Shown: piece by piece, positions 1-22,265 of the stretch
Layout of the letters: each line of letters begins with the position of its first letter
How positions within the stretch are numbered: the stretch's first letter is position 1
NCBI GenBank assembly: GCA_020051175.1
Contig: JAGVJJ010000052.1
Location: 1 to 54,375, forward strand
DNA length: 54,375 bases
From: Bacteroidia bacterium
GTDB taxonomy: Bacteria > Bacteroidota > Bacteroidia > 2-12-FULL-35-15
Direction of reading: 5' to 3'
Made by a program: the position numbers and the translations under genes
The notes under the pieces: model-generated
Databases searched by the model: none
Told to the model about the DNA's origin: nothing
Seen by the model: only the letters and a program-made list of their open reading frames with translations

Positions 1-327
1 ACCTGTACTGCCAGTACTTCCGGTACTTCCATTAATACCCACACCAGCTGCTATTGCCTGCCAATAAGTTCCATTGAAGTAATAAAATTTGTTATTGGTC
101 GTAAGATAGATCAATAGCCCTGTTACCGGGGAAGTTACCGATGCCGTATCTGCAATACGAGGAGCTAAAAATCCTTTATCGTTTGATGTAAGATCTAGCA
201 GCGCGCTGGAGGCCGGATTGATTGTACCAATACCAACATTGTTTTGGGCATTGAGATCAAAACATAACCGAAAAAAAATAACTGCCAAAAATATAAGACG
301 ACAATACGCAAAATAACTGTTTTTCAT
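1..327 (-). CDS. Collagen-like fibre protein, N-terminal part only (cut by window start)
   Basis: This is the first 109 codons of a gene whose rest lies left of the window. It opens with ATG at 327-325 and a hydrophobic signal peptide ending near 'LNAQ'. The same head domain as in the next four genes follows ([50 protein letters not shown]). The last visible residues already enter Gly-X-Thr repeats ([10 protein letters not shown]). It sits 82 bases downstream of the S74-tipped gene on the same strand, so it is probably the distal member of the fibre gene run, although a TAnnTTTG box at 355-362 could give it its own start. I infer an exported collagen-like stalk protein. The length and tip type cannot be known from this window. 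Confidence 0.85.
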   Translation of the reverse strand, partial: MKNSYFAYCRLIFLAVIFFRLCFDLNAQNNVGIGTINPASSALLDLTSNDKGFLAPRIADTASVTSPVTGLLIYLTTNNKFYYFNGTYWQAIAAGVGINGSTGSTGSTG

Positions 328-354
328 AGTACAAAAATGTTAATCAAACCAATA

Positions 355-362
355 CAAAAATA
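355..362 (-). promoter_or_regulatory. Bacteroidota -7-like element (TATTTTTG)
   Basis: On the minus strand TATTTTTG matches the TAnnTTTG box exactly, 27 bases upstream of the ATG at 327. I see no well-spaced -33 TTTG, so this is a weak call. Confidence 0.3.
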
Positions 363-409
363 CAATATCAATTATACAAGATCGGTTAAAATATCAAAAA
401 ACTGAGACT

Positions 410-7633
<7,224 letters not shown>

Positions 7634-7682
7634 TTAAGAAAACCGGCCATATAAAATTGGGGATGGTTCTCTCAAAATCAAG

Positions 7683-7715
7683 TAAAGATACATGATTTAC
7701 ACCATATAAAGCAAT
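7683..7715 (-). promoter_or_regulatory. Putative promoter of the fibre gene run
   Basis: Read on the minus strand: ATTG, 21-base spacer, TATCTTTA. This is close to the Bacteroidota TTTG-N19-21-TAnnTTTG consensus (last base of the -7 box off). It lies about 70 bases upstream of the start at 7615. Confidence 0.4.
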
Positions 7716-7820
7716 TTTTAAGAGATGAACTTTTGTTCTTGGGCCATAAAATGGTTTAGCAGCCCATTCTGGGATTAATAAACCCTATTTAGAAATAATA
7801 ATTTGTCAACACCAAGTCTT

Positions 7821-11522
<3,702 letters not shown>

Positions 11523-11701
11523 GTTCTGAACTGCTTCAAAATTTACAATTAACCAACCAAACACCAGCCCCCGATGACATTCCCAGTATATATATAAATA
11601 CAACAAAACAATTGGCATTGATACAACTCTACTATAAATGACAACACCGTTTTATTAAGAACGCCAAATTGTAAATGTCACAGAATAACTGGGAATATAA
11701 G

Positions 11702-11738
11702 AAAAACCTCCATCAGCTGTTTTTAGCAGCCAATGGAG
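11702..11738 (-). terminator. Rho-independent terminator after the 11766-13892 gene
   Basis: On the minus strand a CTCCAT/ATGGAG stem extended by GCTG/CAGC around an A-rich loop is followed by GTTTTTCTT. It lies 28 bases past the stop of the stalk-only fibre gene and separates that unit from the next gene. Confidence 0.75.
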
Positions 11739-11765
11739 CGCCCTAAAGCATTTTAAGTTCTCCTT

Positions 11766-13892
<2,127 letters not shown>

Positions 13893-13937
13893 CGGTCAGT
13901 TTTTTTGTAATTGTTTCTTTTTGTTGGTTAGGTTCTA

Positions 13938-15839
13938 TTATTTATTAATATCATTTAAAATTTTAAATTCAGTTCTACGATTAATTTCTCGCCCTTCTTC
14001 TGTTTCATTTGAAAACAGTGGGTCTGCTTCCCCATATCCTTTTGCAACGAGTTGCTGTGTATTTACACCGGCAGAAATCAGGTAATCCACAACAGATTGG
14101 GCACGGGCTTGGGAAAGTTGCAGATTGTATTGTTCTGAACCATCACTATCGGTGTAACTGGCAACTTCAATCCGCAGGTTCTGATTCGCTTTCATTAGGG
14201 CAACAAGACGCAATAACTCTGTTTTGGACTCAGGACGCAATGTTGCTTTTCCAAGGTCATAAAAAATGTTTTTGGCATTAATTTTATTACCAACATTCAG
14301 CTTTTGAAGCGGAACGTGTTTGTCAATTTTTTTAAATGCCGCAGACTCCGGAATATTAAAGTTTTCGGAATAGAAAAGGTAACCATCCTTTTTAACGGCT
14401 ATACCATAGTTTTTACCAGCAGGCAGGGAAATCAGAAACTTTCCGGTAACACTGTTGGATTTAATACTGGTAATAACCTCATTGCTGTCGTTATCAATGA
14501 TTTCCATATCAGCAGCCAACGGCTCAAAAGTTTCGTAATCAATCACAACACCTTTAAATAAAGTAAGTTTAGAGGCGCTTTCGCTTTTCTGATTTTCCGG
14601 ATATTTAAATGTTATTTTATAAATATCTTTTTTTCCACTTCCACCATCGCGACCGGAAGAATAATAACCAGTACTTCCATCAGCAGTAATTACAAAGAAC
14701 AAGTCATCACCAACCGTATTGATAGGAGCTCCTAGGTTAACTGGCTTACTCCATTTTCCTTTTTCGAAAACGGTTTTATATACATCAAATCCGCCAACTG
14801 AATTATGCCCTTTTGAACTGAAGTAGAGCGTTTTGCCATCAGGATGTATATAAACACCTTCCTCATCTCTTTTCGTATTTACATCCGGACCCATATTTTT
14901 GGCTTCCCCCCAGTTTCCACGCTTGTCCTGCTTGCAATACCAGATGTCAAGACCACCTTGTCCATGCTTACGGTCGCTGACAAAATAAATGGTTTTACCA
15001 TCAGGAGAAATACTAGCCGATGTTTCATGACGGGAAGAATTTATTGGCTGAGGCAATACCAGAGGTATTGACCAGTCTTCACCTTTTAAAGACGATGCAT
15101 AAATATTACCATCTGGTTCACCTTTATACAATAAAAGGTTTTGTCCGTCATTAGAAAGTGCAATAGCCGAATTATTTCTTTTTGGCTGATTTACGGAAGG
15201 CCCCAAAAGCTTTGCAGGGCTCCATACATCAAGCGAATCATTATAATAAGAAACGAATACATTTTCCATCCTTTCTGCCCTCTTTGAACTGTCTTTTGCA
15301 CCAATAGGGCGTTTTGAAGTGAATATCATCATTGCCCCATCGGCAGAAATAATAGGGGCAAATTCAGAATATGGAGTATTTATTGCCTCACCCATGTTTT
15401 TTACAGTAATAATTACTGAGTCTGTTTTTACAGAAGTGTCAGTCGTTTTTAAACCAAGTATATTCGGTGCAATTGTTGTTTCTGTTTTTTTAGGTTGCAC
15501 CTCCGTTTTAGCTGAATCAGTTTTAACAACGGGAGTTTCAGCATTGTTTTTTGCTGAATCTGTTTTTACAAGCGGAGTAACTCCAGGACTTGTTTTTGCA
15601 GAATCTGTTTTCACAACCGGAGTAACTCCAGGACTTGTTTTTGCAGAATCGGTTTTTACAGCAGCAGAATTTCCTTGATTATTTGCACCATCGGTTTTTG
15701 CAGAGTCAGTAAAAACTGGAGTTTGTATATTTTCCAAAACAGGTGTTTTATTTGTAGTGGAATCAGAAACCTGGCTAAAGGACTGCAATTTACCAATCAC
15801 TATTAATCCCAGCAGGAATACAAGCTTTTTCATAAGCAA
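13938..15839 (-). CDS. PD40 beta-propeller / OmpA-family outer-membrane protein (PorE-like)
   Basis: 633 residues. Signal peptide (MKKLVFLLGLIVIG; the Met at codon 3, position 15833, is an alternative start), then a low-complexity linker with VKTDSAK repeats (about 58-115). PD40 propeller blades follow at about 170-400 (ISPDGKTIYFVSDR, IHPDGKTLYFSSKG, ITADGSTGYYSSGRDG), then a carboxypeptidase-regulatory-like domain (about 426-503). A C-terminal OmpA domain (about 523-630) has NIFYDLGKATLRPES, the peptidoglycan-binding LSQARAQSVVDYL and NRRTEF. The T9SS protein PorE has the same PD40-regulatory-OmpA order with an extra TPR domain, which I do not see here. It follows the PorP/SprF gene by 63 bases, a pairing typical of T9SS accessory modules. 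Likely role: anchoring an outer-membrane complex to peptidoglycan. Confidence 0.85.
   Translation of the reverse strand: MLMKKLVFLLGLIVIGKLQSFSQVSDSTTNKTPVLENIQTPVFTDSAKTDGANNQGNSAAVKTDSAKTSPGVTPVVKTDSAKTSPGVTPLVKTDSAKNNAETPVVKTDSAKTEVQPKKTETTIAPNILGLKTTDTSVKTDSVIITVKNMGEAINTPYSEFAPIISADGAMMIFTSKRPIGAKDSSKRAERMENVFVSYYNDSLDVWSPAKLLGPSVNQPKRNNSAIALSNDGQNLLLYKGEPDGNIYASSLKGEDWSIPLVLPQPINSSRHETSASISPDGKTIYFVSDRKHGQGGLDIWYCKQDKRGNWGEAKNMGPDVNTKRDEEGVYIHPDGKTLYFSSKGHNSVGGFDVYKTVFEKGKWSKPVNLGAPINTVGDDLFFVITADGSTGYYSSGRDGGSGKKDIYKITFKYPENQKSESASKLTLFKGVVIDYETFEPLAADMEIIDNDSNEVITSIKSNSVTGKFLISLPAGKNYGIAVKKDGYLFYSENFNIPESAAFKKIDKHVPLQKLNVGNKINAKNIFYDLGKATLRPESKTELLRLVALMKANQNLRIEVASYTDSDGSEQYNLQLSQARAQSVVDYLISAGVNTQQLVAKGYGEADPLFSNETEEGREINRRTEFKILNDINK
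15505..15670 (-). repeat. 45-bp imperfect coding tandem repeat (VKTDSAK linker)
   Basis: Four imperfect units of about 15 residues built on VKTDSAKTSPGVTP encode the flexible linker after the signal peptide of the OmpA-family gene. The middle two are nearly identical in DNA, which suggests recent duplication. Confidence 0.75.
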
Positions 15840-15902
15840 TAGAATATTTTTAATAATAAAAGTTTAAAACAAGTTTTGTTGACTGGACACATTGCCTTAA
15901 TC

Positions 15903-16973
15903 TTAATCTTCATCATCCAACAAACGTGGAGCGGAATGAAACGGATTCGGGTTAACATATTTCAAAGAAATCTCAATTCCCCCTTTACCTCTTGTAGCAG
16001 CGGTTAAGCCCGATACGTTAACATCATAACTGAGCCCGAAAGAGTAATTGGAATGCTCGAGAAGCACCATAGGAGCAATGGCATCTTTAAGACGGTAATG
16101 AGCCCCAAAGGAAACTGCAGTTCCTTTATATACCCCTGTATACTTTGATTTTTCTTTTATGGTCATTCTTATCATTGTACCTACATTTAACTGAGAAGAA
16201 GGCCCCTGAATAAAGTAGGCCATACTTGGTACAATTGCAAGGTCGGACTGAGGTACACCAATAAGCGCATTTCCGTGAACCACAAACTTAGCGTATAGCT
16301 GATCGTTAGTAATATCCGTATAATTTTGCTTTGGGGTATTTACATTTTGTGCAGAAAACCCAAAATTGGCTCTCAGCTGATCATTCGCACCCAATGATGA
16401 TGCTTCTGAAGCATATCCCCAGGCTAACCCCAATGAAAAATCACCATATCTGGTTGGAGGCAATGCAGAAACATCATTGGAAAGAATATTAGGATCGAAA
16501 CCGCCAATGCTCGGATTGTACTGACTTTCCCATTGCATAGCAGCAACAGAAACACTTTTTTGAACATAACCACCCTGTAAACCGCCTGATAATGTATTAT
16601 TTGCATTGATGTGAACAACACCTGCCAATGAAAGGTTAATTTGGGTTGTTCCCATTTTTAAATCTCCCGCGACATCTTTAAATCCGGTAATACCAACACC
16701 AACATGAGCCCTTTCCCATCTTTTTTTCATAAAAGCCCCATCCACAGAGAAGAATGCCGTGTTGAACGCTGCACCATTAGCAGAAAGGCCCCTCCACTGA
16801 TTTTTATAATTCAGGAATGCTCTCTGGTCACCCTCTGTACCTGTGAGTGCAGGGTTTAGAACCAGCGGGATCATTGTTGTTTGAGTAAAGTGGATGTCCT
16901 GTGCAAAAGAAGAACGAATGTTCATCAGTACGGCACTCAGGATTATGGTTGCGAGTAAAATTTTTCTTCTCAT
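15903..16973 (-). CDS. Type IX secretion system membrane protein, PorP/SprF family
   Basis: 356 residues. A signal peptide (MRRKILLATIILSAVLMN, ending near 'SFAQ') leads into the family hallmark DIHFTQTTMIPLVLNPALTG and FLNYKNQWRGL. The rest alternates short beta strands typical of an outer-membrane barrel (FSVDGAFMKKRWERAHVGVG, LEHSNYSFGLSYDVN), and length is normal for the family. SprF-like proteins are needed for secretion of partner substrates carrying a type B C-terminal signal, and they are usually encoded next to that substrate. Here the type B protein lies 52 bases upstream. I infer a dedicated pair, with the PD40-OmpA protein as third component. Which fibre proteins, if any, use this channel is not shown, because none of them carries a recognisable T9SS signal. 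Confidence 0.9.
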   Translation of the reverse strand: MRRKILLATIILSAVLMNIRSSFAQDIHFTQTTMIPLVLNPALTGTEGDQRAFLNYKNQWRGLSANGAAFNTAFFSVDGAFMKKRWERAHVGVGITGFKDVAGDLKMGTTQINLSLAGVVHINANNTLSGGLQGGYVQKSVSVAAMQWESQYNPSIGGFDPNILSNDVSALPPTRYGDFSLGLAWGYASEASSLGANDQLRANFGFSAQNVNTPKQNYTDITNDQLYAKFVVHGNALIGVPQSDLAIVPSMAYFIQGPSSQLNVGTMIRMTIKEKSKYTGVYKGTAVSFGAHYRLKDAIAPMVLLEHSNYSFGLSYDVNVSGLTAATRGKGGIEISLKYVNPNPFHSAPRLLDDED

Positions 16974-17025
16974 TGTTCTGTATCAGTGGGTTGAACTTGA
17001 ATTCCTGTATTAAATTCTTAATATT

Positions 17026-18252
17026 TTATCTAAGCAATGTAACGTTTCCGCTTCTGTCAAACTCTTCTCCGTTCTTAAACTTGCCTTTTGCGAAATAAAC
17101 AAAAACACCTACGTTCATTGGTTTCCCTTTAAAGGAGCCATCCCAGCCTACAGTAGCATCAGTGGTTTCAAACACTTTGCCTCCCCAACGGTCATAGATT
17201 GTAAATGTAAGTTCATCTATTGAATTGCCTAAAAGGTGAAGTACATCATTATTACCATCACCGTTTGGAGAGAAAACGTTCGCCACAAATACTGCAGGCA
17301 TTTCTTCAGCAAGTATAAACGGAGCGTGAGAGAAGTCCGTATGACCATATTTGGTAATACCTACAAGGTTGTTGCCTGTAGTTTCAGCAACTACACCAAT
17401 ATTTTTCCACATGTTATCCCATTGCGCAAGCAGCTGGTAATTTCCATCTTCAACCGGATCATAATAAACAGTAACATCAGCAGCGTCAGAAGAATTGGTA
17501 CTGCTTATCCTGTGATAAAAATTAGGATTTGCATCACCAATTGTAACCTCCCTGTTACCGCGATCATAGCTTTCAGTAGTTGCATCAACATTTGCCATCC
17601 TTACTTTAAACGTATTGTCGGTTGCCGGTGTAATTTCAACCGGGCGGTAACGTGAAGTACCTACGTTTGAACCCACAGGGAACAGATATACTTCAGATGC
17701 TGTTGTATTCCTGGAAAGGCCACCATCATTGGTACTGCTTACAAAACCGCTGCTACGCGTAACAACTCCTGTACCTGGGGATAACACAAATACCGTATTG
17801 TCGCCTGCTTCGAAGTCTTTAGTATTTAATGCAAGGGTGTCCTCAATCTCAACATCAATGCTATCCAGTTTGCGTGCTCCAACACCAATCAACTCAAGGT
17901 TATTAAAACGGGTAATAGTGGTTCCACCTATATTTTGTGAAGCCTGAATTGCTGAATCCAGGTGCACCCATCCATTTGTACCACTGGAAAACACAGCATT
18001 TGTAGGATTTTCATTCGTCCAGTTACCCCTGATATAAAAATTACCGGAATTCACTATCTGGCCTTCCTGCTGGTGTGTTACATCCCCATTGATAACAAAC
18101 TGGTTGTTGCTATTAAAAATGGTTATACCGTTATTCAGAAAGCTGACCTGGGAAGTAACATCCAGGGCACACACTCCAACCAGAATAGCAGCAATAAGTA
18201 CTGCTTTAGGTGAATGTTTACGTACGTTTAGGTTCTTGTAAATATTATTCAT
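17026..18252 (-). CDS. Secreted protein with T9SS type B (gliding-associated) C-terminal domain
   Basis: I take the ATG at 18252 (MNNIYKNLNVRKHSPKAVLI), which places the charged segment directly before the hydrophobic signal core; an upstream in-frame ATG at 18279 is possible. The product is 408 residues. The C-terminal 85 residues are the CHU_C/type B sorting domain: NVFSPNGDGNNDVLHL, FTIYDRWGGKVFETTD, GWDGSFKGKPMNVGVFVYF. The middle is beta-rich and unrecognised (NNGITIFNSNNQFVINGDVT). It precedes the PorP/SprF gene by 52 bases and probably leads the operon that runs to 11766. Likely exported by T9SS and attached to the surface or part of the secretion or fibre apparatus. Confidence 0.88.
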   Translation of the reverse strand: MNNIYKNLNVRKHSPKAVLIAAILVGVCALDVTSQVSFLNNGITIFNSNNQFVINGDVTHQQEGQIVNSGNFYIRGNWTNENPTNAVFSSGTNGWVHLDSAIQASQNIGGTTITRFNNLELIGVGARKLDSIDVEIEDTLALNTKDFEAGDNTVFVLSPGTGVVTRSSGFVSSTNDGGLSRNTTASEVYLFPVGSNVGTSRYRPVEITPATDNTFKVRMANVDATTESYDRGNREVTIGDANPNFYHRISSTNSSDAADVTVYYDPVEDGNYQLLAQWDNMWKNIGVVAETTGNNLVGITKYGHTDFSHAPFILAEEMPAVFVANVFSPNGDGNNDVLHLLGNSIDELTFTIYDRWGGKVFETTDATVGWDGSFKGKPMNVGVFVYFAKGKFKNGEEFDRSGNVTLLR

Positions 18253-18339
18253 ATATCTTAATATTTTGAATATGTCCAAAATAAATAACCGTTGTTGAGA
18301 TTTGATTTATTTGTAGACAGTTAAAAATAGTTGGTCTAG

Positions 18340-18347
18340 CAAATATA
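18340..18347 (-). promoter_or_regulatory. Bacteroidota -7 element (TATATTTG) ahead of the T9SS unit
   Basis: TATATTTG on the minus strand matches TAnnTTTG exactly, 88 bases upstream of the ATG at 18252. No clear -33 TTTG at the right spacing. The region 18253-18537 has no gene. Confidence 0.35.
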
Positions 18348-18537
18348 CAAATTCGTGATAAAATAAAGAAAAATAAATTCTAGCCACAAGTTTTTTTTTC
18401 AAACACAGCAACTTCCTGACAATCAACACATTGATGCAAAATCATGAAACTATCTGCACTTTTTTGTCGATAACTAGTAGCAATATGCCAGGTTTTACAT
18501 GCAATTTGTGGATAAAAAACAAAATTTTAATCCGATT

Positions 18538-19404
18538 TTAATCCCCTTCGGTCAAATTGCTTTTCAGGTAATCCATTATCAAAATTGCTTCCCTGGCCTG
18601 TCTTACATCATGAACACGCAGTATTCCTGCTCCCTTTTGAAGCGCAATAGTATTCAGAACAGTTGTGCCGTTCAATGCATCAGCAGCTTTTATGTTTAAC
18701 AATTTGTTAACCATAGACTTGCGGGAAAAGCCAACAAGGATTGGTAGCTGAAGGACATGAAAGTCATCAAGGGTTTGTAATAAGCGGTAATTATGTTCCA
18801 GCAGTTTTCCGAACCCGAAACCCGGATCAATAATTATTCTTGTTATGCCTAATTTATTTAATTCCGCCTTTTTTAGGGTAAAAAAGGCAAGTACTTCTTT
18901 GGTTACATCCGCATATTGCGGCTGTATTTGCATGGTTTGAGGTGTGCCCTGGATGTGCATGAGCACATAAGGAACATTCAGCTTTGCAATGGTTGTAAAC
19001 ATAGATTCGTCCATTGTTCCTCCCGAAATATCATTGATTAAATGCGCTCCGGCACTAACCGCCAACTCTGCCACACCAGCCCGGAAAGTATCGGCCGAAA
19101 TGACGACACGCGGAAAGTTCTTTTTTACAGATTCTACAACCTTTATAAGCCGCTCAGCCTCCTCTTCAGCAGAAATGTGTTCTGCACCGGGACGCGTAGA
19201 ATATGCGCCTATATCAATAATATCAGCACCTTCATCTATCATTTCGCCAGCTCTCTCCAACCATAAGCCTTCTGAAGTATATTGGCCCCCGTCATAGAAA
19301 GAATCGGGGGTTACATTTAAGATGCCCATCACCAAAGGCGAAGCACCAGGTGTGAATATCTGTTTTATTATATTTTCGCAAAAAACTGTATCTTGCAGCG
19401 TCAT
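18538..19404 (-). CDS. folP: Dihydropteroate synthase
   Basis: 288 residues, normal for the family. It condenses 6-hydroxymethyl-dihydropterin diphosphate with p-aminobenzoate in folate synthesis, in the cytoplasm. All the signature segments of the TIM-barrel enzyme are visible in order: LVMGILNVTPDSFYDGG (pterin/pABA loop 1), DIIDIGAYSTRPGA (loop 2), HLINDISGG, YVLMHIQGTPQTMQ, IIIDPGFGFGK, LPILVGFSRKSM, and ILRVHDVRQARE. It is transcribed divergently from the DUF1599 gene with only 49 bases between, an arrangement I recall as common in Bacteroidota. No obvious truncation or resistance-type insertion. Confidence 0.97.
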   Translation of the reverse strand: MTLQDTVFCENIIKQIFTPGASPLVMGILNVTPDSFYDGGQYTSEGLWLERAGEMIDEGADIIDIGAYSTRPGAEHISAEEEAERLIKVVESVKKNFPRVVISADTFRAGVAELAVSAGAHLINDISGGTMDESMFTTIAKLNVPYVLMHIQGTPQTMQIQPQYADVTKEVLAFFTLKKAELNKLGITRIIIDPGFGFGKLLEHNYRLLQTLDDFHVLQLPILVGFSRKSMVNKLLNIKAADALNGTTVLNTIALQKGAGILRVHDVRQAREAILIMDYLKSNLTEGD

Positions 19405-19453
19405 TTTTTAAATCAAAGGTTTTTAAAGATTTTAAGAATACTAAAACCAGCAC

Positions 19454-20026
19454 ATGAGTTCAACAGACATTCTATCCGTAACCAAAAATATGAATAAAAC
19501 CGCTACTCAATACGATACGGCCATTGCAATGTGCAAAGACATCTTTATTAAAAAGATGAAAGACTATGGTACAGCATGGCGCATCCTGCGCACCAGCTCC
19601 ATTACAGACCAGATTTTTATAAAAGCCCAGCGGATAAGAAATATAGAAGAGAAGGGTACTCAAAAAATCAGCGAAGATGTAAAATCGGAATACATAGGCA
19701 TTATAAACTATTCCATTATCGGGCTTATACAGCTGGCATTAAAAAATGATCCCCGTATGGAACTGCCTGCCGATGAAGTAAGTAAATTATATTCTAATTA
19801 TGCAAATGAGGCAAGGAATTTGATGGAGAACAAAAATCATGATTATGGCGAAGCATGGCGTGATATGCGCGTAAGTTCACTCACCGACCTGATCCTGATG
19901 AAACTATTGAGAATAAAACAAATTGAAGACAACAAAGGTGAAACCATCATTTCTGAAGGTATTGATGCCAACTTTCACGATATGATCAATTATTCTGTAT
20001 TTGCATTGATTAAATTGAACCAGTAA
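19454..20026 (+). CDS. DUF1599 protein (nucleotide-modification-associated domain, duplicated)
   Basis: 190 residues consisting of two copies of the same roughly 80-residue domain. Copy one carries MKDYGTAWRILRTSSITDQIFIKAQRI and copy two NHDYGEAWRDMRVSSLTDLILMKLLRI (quoted loosely by their conserved DYG-AWR and SS-TD cores). The predicted all-helical fold fits DUF1599, which is grouped with nucleotide-modification-associated proteins; a precise reaction is not known to me. No signal peptide. It opens the plus-strand run and is divergent from folP. The BT_3928-type gene follows after 31 bases, so the two are probably co-transcribed. The family call is good; the cellular role is unknown. Confidence 0.85.
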   Translation: MSSTDILSVTKNMNKTATQYDTAIAMCKDIFIKKMKDYGTAWRILRTSSITDQIFIKAQRIRNIEEKGTQKISEDVKSEYIGIINYSIIGLIQLALKNDPRMELPADEVSKLYSNYANEARNLMENKNHDYGEAWRDMRVSSLTDLILMKLLRIKQIEDNKGETIISEGIDANFHDMINYSVFALIKLNQ

Positions 20027-20057
20027 TACTAACTTATACTATCAATCACTAAAAATT

Positions 20058-21173
20058 ATGAAAATTGTAACTAATATCGCCCGTGTTTTAGTAGGACTAT
20101 TATTTATCTTTTCTGGCTTAATAAAAGCAAATGATGCTATTGGTTTTGGATACAAACTGGTAGAATATTTTGAGGTGTTCGGAACGCATTTCCTGGTGCC
20201 GCTTGCACTCCCTTTGGCCATTTTTATCTGTGTTTTTGAGGTTATCCTTGGCTTTACCCTGTTAATGGGAGCGAGAGTAAAACTTACACTGTGGCTGTTG
20301 CTGCTGATGATTGTATTTTTCACCTTTCTTACCTTTTACTCTGCATATTTCCAGAAAGTATTGAGCTGCGGGTGCTTTGGCGATGCAATTCCTCTTACCC
20401 CTTGGGAATCATTTACAAAAGACTTGATTTTACTTGTACTGATTATTATATTGTTTATTGGCAGACAACACATACAGCCCTTGTTCGGCCAACGCTTTGA
20501 AAACATTTTACTTGTTATTGTAGTTATTGCCGCTACAGCGTTTCCTATTTATACCTATAATTATTTGCCTGTTAAGGATTTCCGCCCTTACGCTATTGGA
20601 AAGAATATTCCGGAACAAACAAAAGGTATTCCTGATGAATTGAAATATTATTATATACTAAAAGACAAAAAAACAGGAGAAACAATAAAGGTTGATGCTT
20701 GGCCAGAAAAATGGGATTCTATTTATGATTACGTTGGAAATGACCCCGTAATTACAAAAAAAGGAATTGAGCCCAAAATAAAAGATTTCTCTATTTCAAG
20801 CCTGGAAGGCTCTGATTACACACAGGACATTATCGAAAACCCGAATTACAACTTTTTACTTATCTGCTATGATTTGGATAAAGCAGATAAAGAGGTATTT
20901 GGTAAGGTAAATGATTTTGAGGCATTGTGCAGGCAGGACAGTATTGCCTTTGTAGTACTTACAGCATCAACAAAAGAAACCATAGAAAAATTCAAACAGG
21001 AAGTACATACCAATGTTCCATTTTACAATTCCGATGGTACTGTTTTAAAAACGATGATACGTTCAAATCCAGGTCTGATGCTGTTAAAAGGAGGTACCGT
21101 AATTGATATGTGGCATTACCACTCCTTCCCATCTTACAACAACGTAAAAGAGCAATACTTTAAGAAGCAGTAA
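20058..21173 (+). CDS. BT_3928-type DoxX/MauE-like membrane protein
   Basis: 371 residues. The N-terminal half has about four membrane helices of the DoxX/MauE type (ARVLVGLLFIFSGLIKANDA, LVPLALPLAIFICVFEVILG, LWLLLLMIVFFTFLTFYSAY) followed by a conserved CGCFGD. The C-terminal part (about 230-371) looks like a thioredoxin-fold domain (FLLICYDLDKAD ... NPGLMLLKGGTVIDMWHYH) but lacks a CxxC pair, so it is probably not a classical disulfide reductase. The CGC motif near the membrane may carry redox-active cysteines, as in MauE. It lies between the DUF1599 gene and an ABC permease (3-base gap to the latter), a conserved Bacteroidota neighbourhood. Function is unproven. Confidence 0.82.
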   Translation: MKIVTNIARVLVGLLFIFSGLIKANDAIGFGYKLVEYFEVFGTHFLVPLALPLAIFICVFEVILGFTLLMGARVKLTLWLLLLMIVFFTFLTFYSAYFQKVLSCGCFGDAIPLTPWESFTKDLILLVLIIILFIGRQHIQPLFGQRFENILLVIVVIAATAFPIYTYNYLPVKDFRPYAIGKNIPEQTKGIPDELKYYYILKDKKTGETIKVDAWPEKWDSIYDYVGNDPVITKKGIEPKIKDFSISSLEGSDYTQDIIENPNYNFLLICYDLDKADKEVFGKVNDFEALCRQDSIAFVVLTASTKETIEKFKQEVHTNVPFYNSDGTVLKTMIRSNPGLMLLKGGTVIDMWHYHSFPSYNNVKEQYFKKQ

Positions 21174-21176
21174 ATT

Positions 21177-22256
21177 GTGGTAAAATTTATCCTGAAACGT
21201 TTATTTTATGGCTTTCTTGTACTGCTTGGCGTTATTGTAGTAGTGTTCCTGCTGTTTAATGTTTTGCCTGGCGACCCTGCCCGGCTAATGCTTGGTCAGC
21301 GTGCGGATCAGGCTTCCATTGATGCTATTAACAGAGATTTGGGCCGTGATAGGCCACTCAGTGTTCAGTTCATGATGTACCTGAATGATTTGTCGCCTGT
21401 TTCCATTCACAACAAATCAGATAAAACACACTATCTGTACCTGAGCCCTGAAAAATATTCTTCGTGGGTGCAACTTTGTCCCCTGCCGGATTCCAAAGTA
21501 GTGGTATTAAAATTTCCTTACTTAAGACGCTCCTATATTTCAAAAAGAAAAGTTTCGGATATTATTATTGAAACCATACCAGAAACAGCGGCCCTGGCCT
21601 TTTCATCCATCATTTTCGGCTCGGCACTAGGGATATTGCTGGGCATATTTTCGGCTTTAAAGAAAAACTCCTGGTTCGATAAATCGGCACTTGTGTTCGC
21701 CATATTCGGAATGTCGCTGCCCTCTTTTTTTATTGGTCTGATAATAGCCTGGCTCTTTGGGTATGTGCTCCGCGATTATACGGGGCTTAACAATGTAGGC
21801 TCCTTATTCACAACAGATGATTATGGTGACGAGCACATGACCTTGAAAAATATCATATTGCCTACCGTTACCTTGGGATTACGTCCCCTGGCCATAATTA
21901 TACAACTTACACGCAGCTCATTGCTGGAAGTGCTTTCACAGGATTATATACGTACTGCTACTGCCAAAGGGCTCAGCTTTTATAAAGTGGTTTTTAAGCA
22001 CGCCTTAAAAAATGCGCTAAACCCTGTTGTTACAGCCATTTCCGGATGGTTTGCAGGTTTAATGGCCGGAGCGGTTTTTGTTGAAATTATTTTTGGATGG
22101 AAAGGTATCGGCAATGAGGTGGTGGAAGCATTAAGCAGGAATGACTTGCCGGTGGTAATGGGTGCTACACTTATATTTACACTTATATTTGTTTTCATAA
22201 ACATTGCCGTTGATATTATTTACGGAGTGCTCGATCCGAGGGTAAGGGTGCAGTAA
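21177..22256 (+). CDS. ABC transporter permease, DppB/OppB family
   Basis: 359 residues starting at GTG (21177), three bases after the upstream stop; no ATG fits the conserved N-terminus. It matches dipeptide/oligopeptide permeases: MVKFILKRLFYGFLVLLGV, FNVLPGDPARLMLG, a periplasmic insert, then five or six helices and the EAA-type cytoplasmic loop at about 246-266 (LEVLSQDYIRTATAKGLS ... HALKNALNPV) that contacts the ATPase, ending in DIIYGVLDPRVRVQ. It would import a peptide- or nickel-like substrate across the inner membrane together with a second permease, ATPases and a binding protein. None of those is encoded in this window, so it is an orphan here. Confidence 0.92.
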   Translation: MVKFILKRLFYGFLVLLGVIVVVFLLFNVLPGDPARLMLGQRADQASIDAINRDLGRDRPLSVQFMMYLNDLSPVSIHNKSDKTHYLYLSPEKYSSWVQLCPLPDSKVVVLKFPYLRRSYISKRKVSDIIIETIPETAALAFSSIIFGSALGILLGIFSALKKNSWFDKSALVFAIFGMSLPSFFIGLIIAWLFGYVLRDYTGLNNVGSLFTTDDYGDEHMTLKNIILPTVTLGLRPLAIIIQLTRSSLLEVLSQDYIRTATAKGLSFYKVVFKHALKNALNPVVTAISGWFAGLMAGAVFVEIIFGWKGIGNEVVEALSRNDLPVVMGATLIFTLIFVFINIAVDIIYGVLDPRVRVQ

Positions 22257-22265
22257 ATACCTTTC

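Noticed and set aside
18507-18515. TGTGGATAA, an exact DnaA-box match (reverse complement of TTATCCACA)
   Set aside because: It is a single copy with no AT-rich unwinding region or dnaA/dnaN neighbours. One chance 9-base match in a window of this size is expected.
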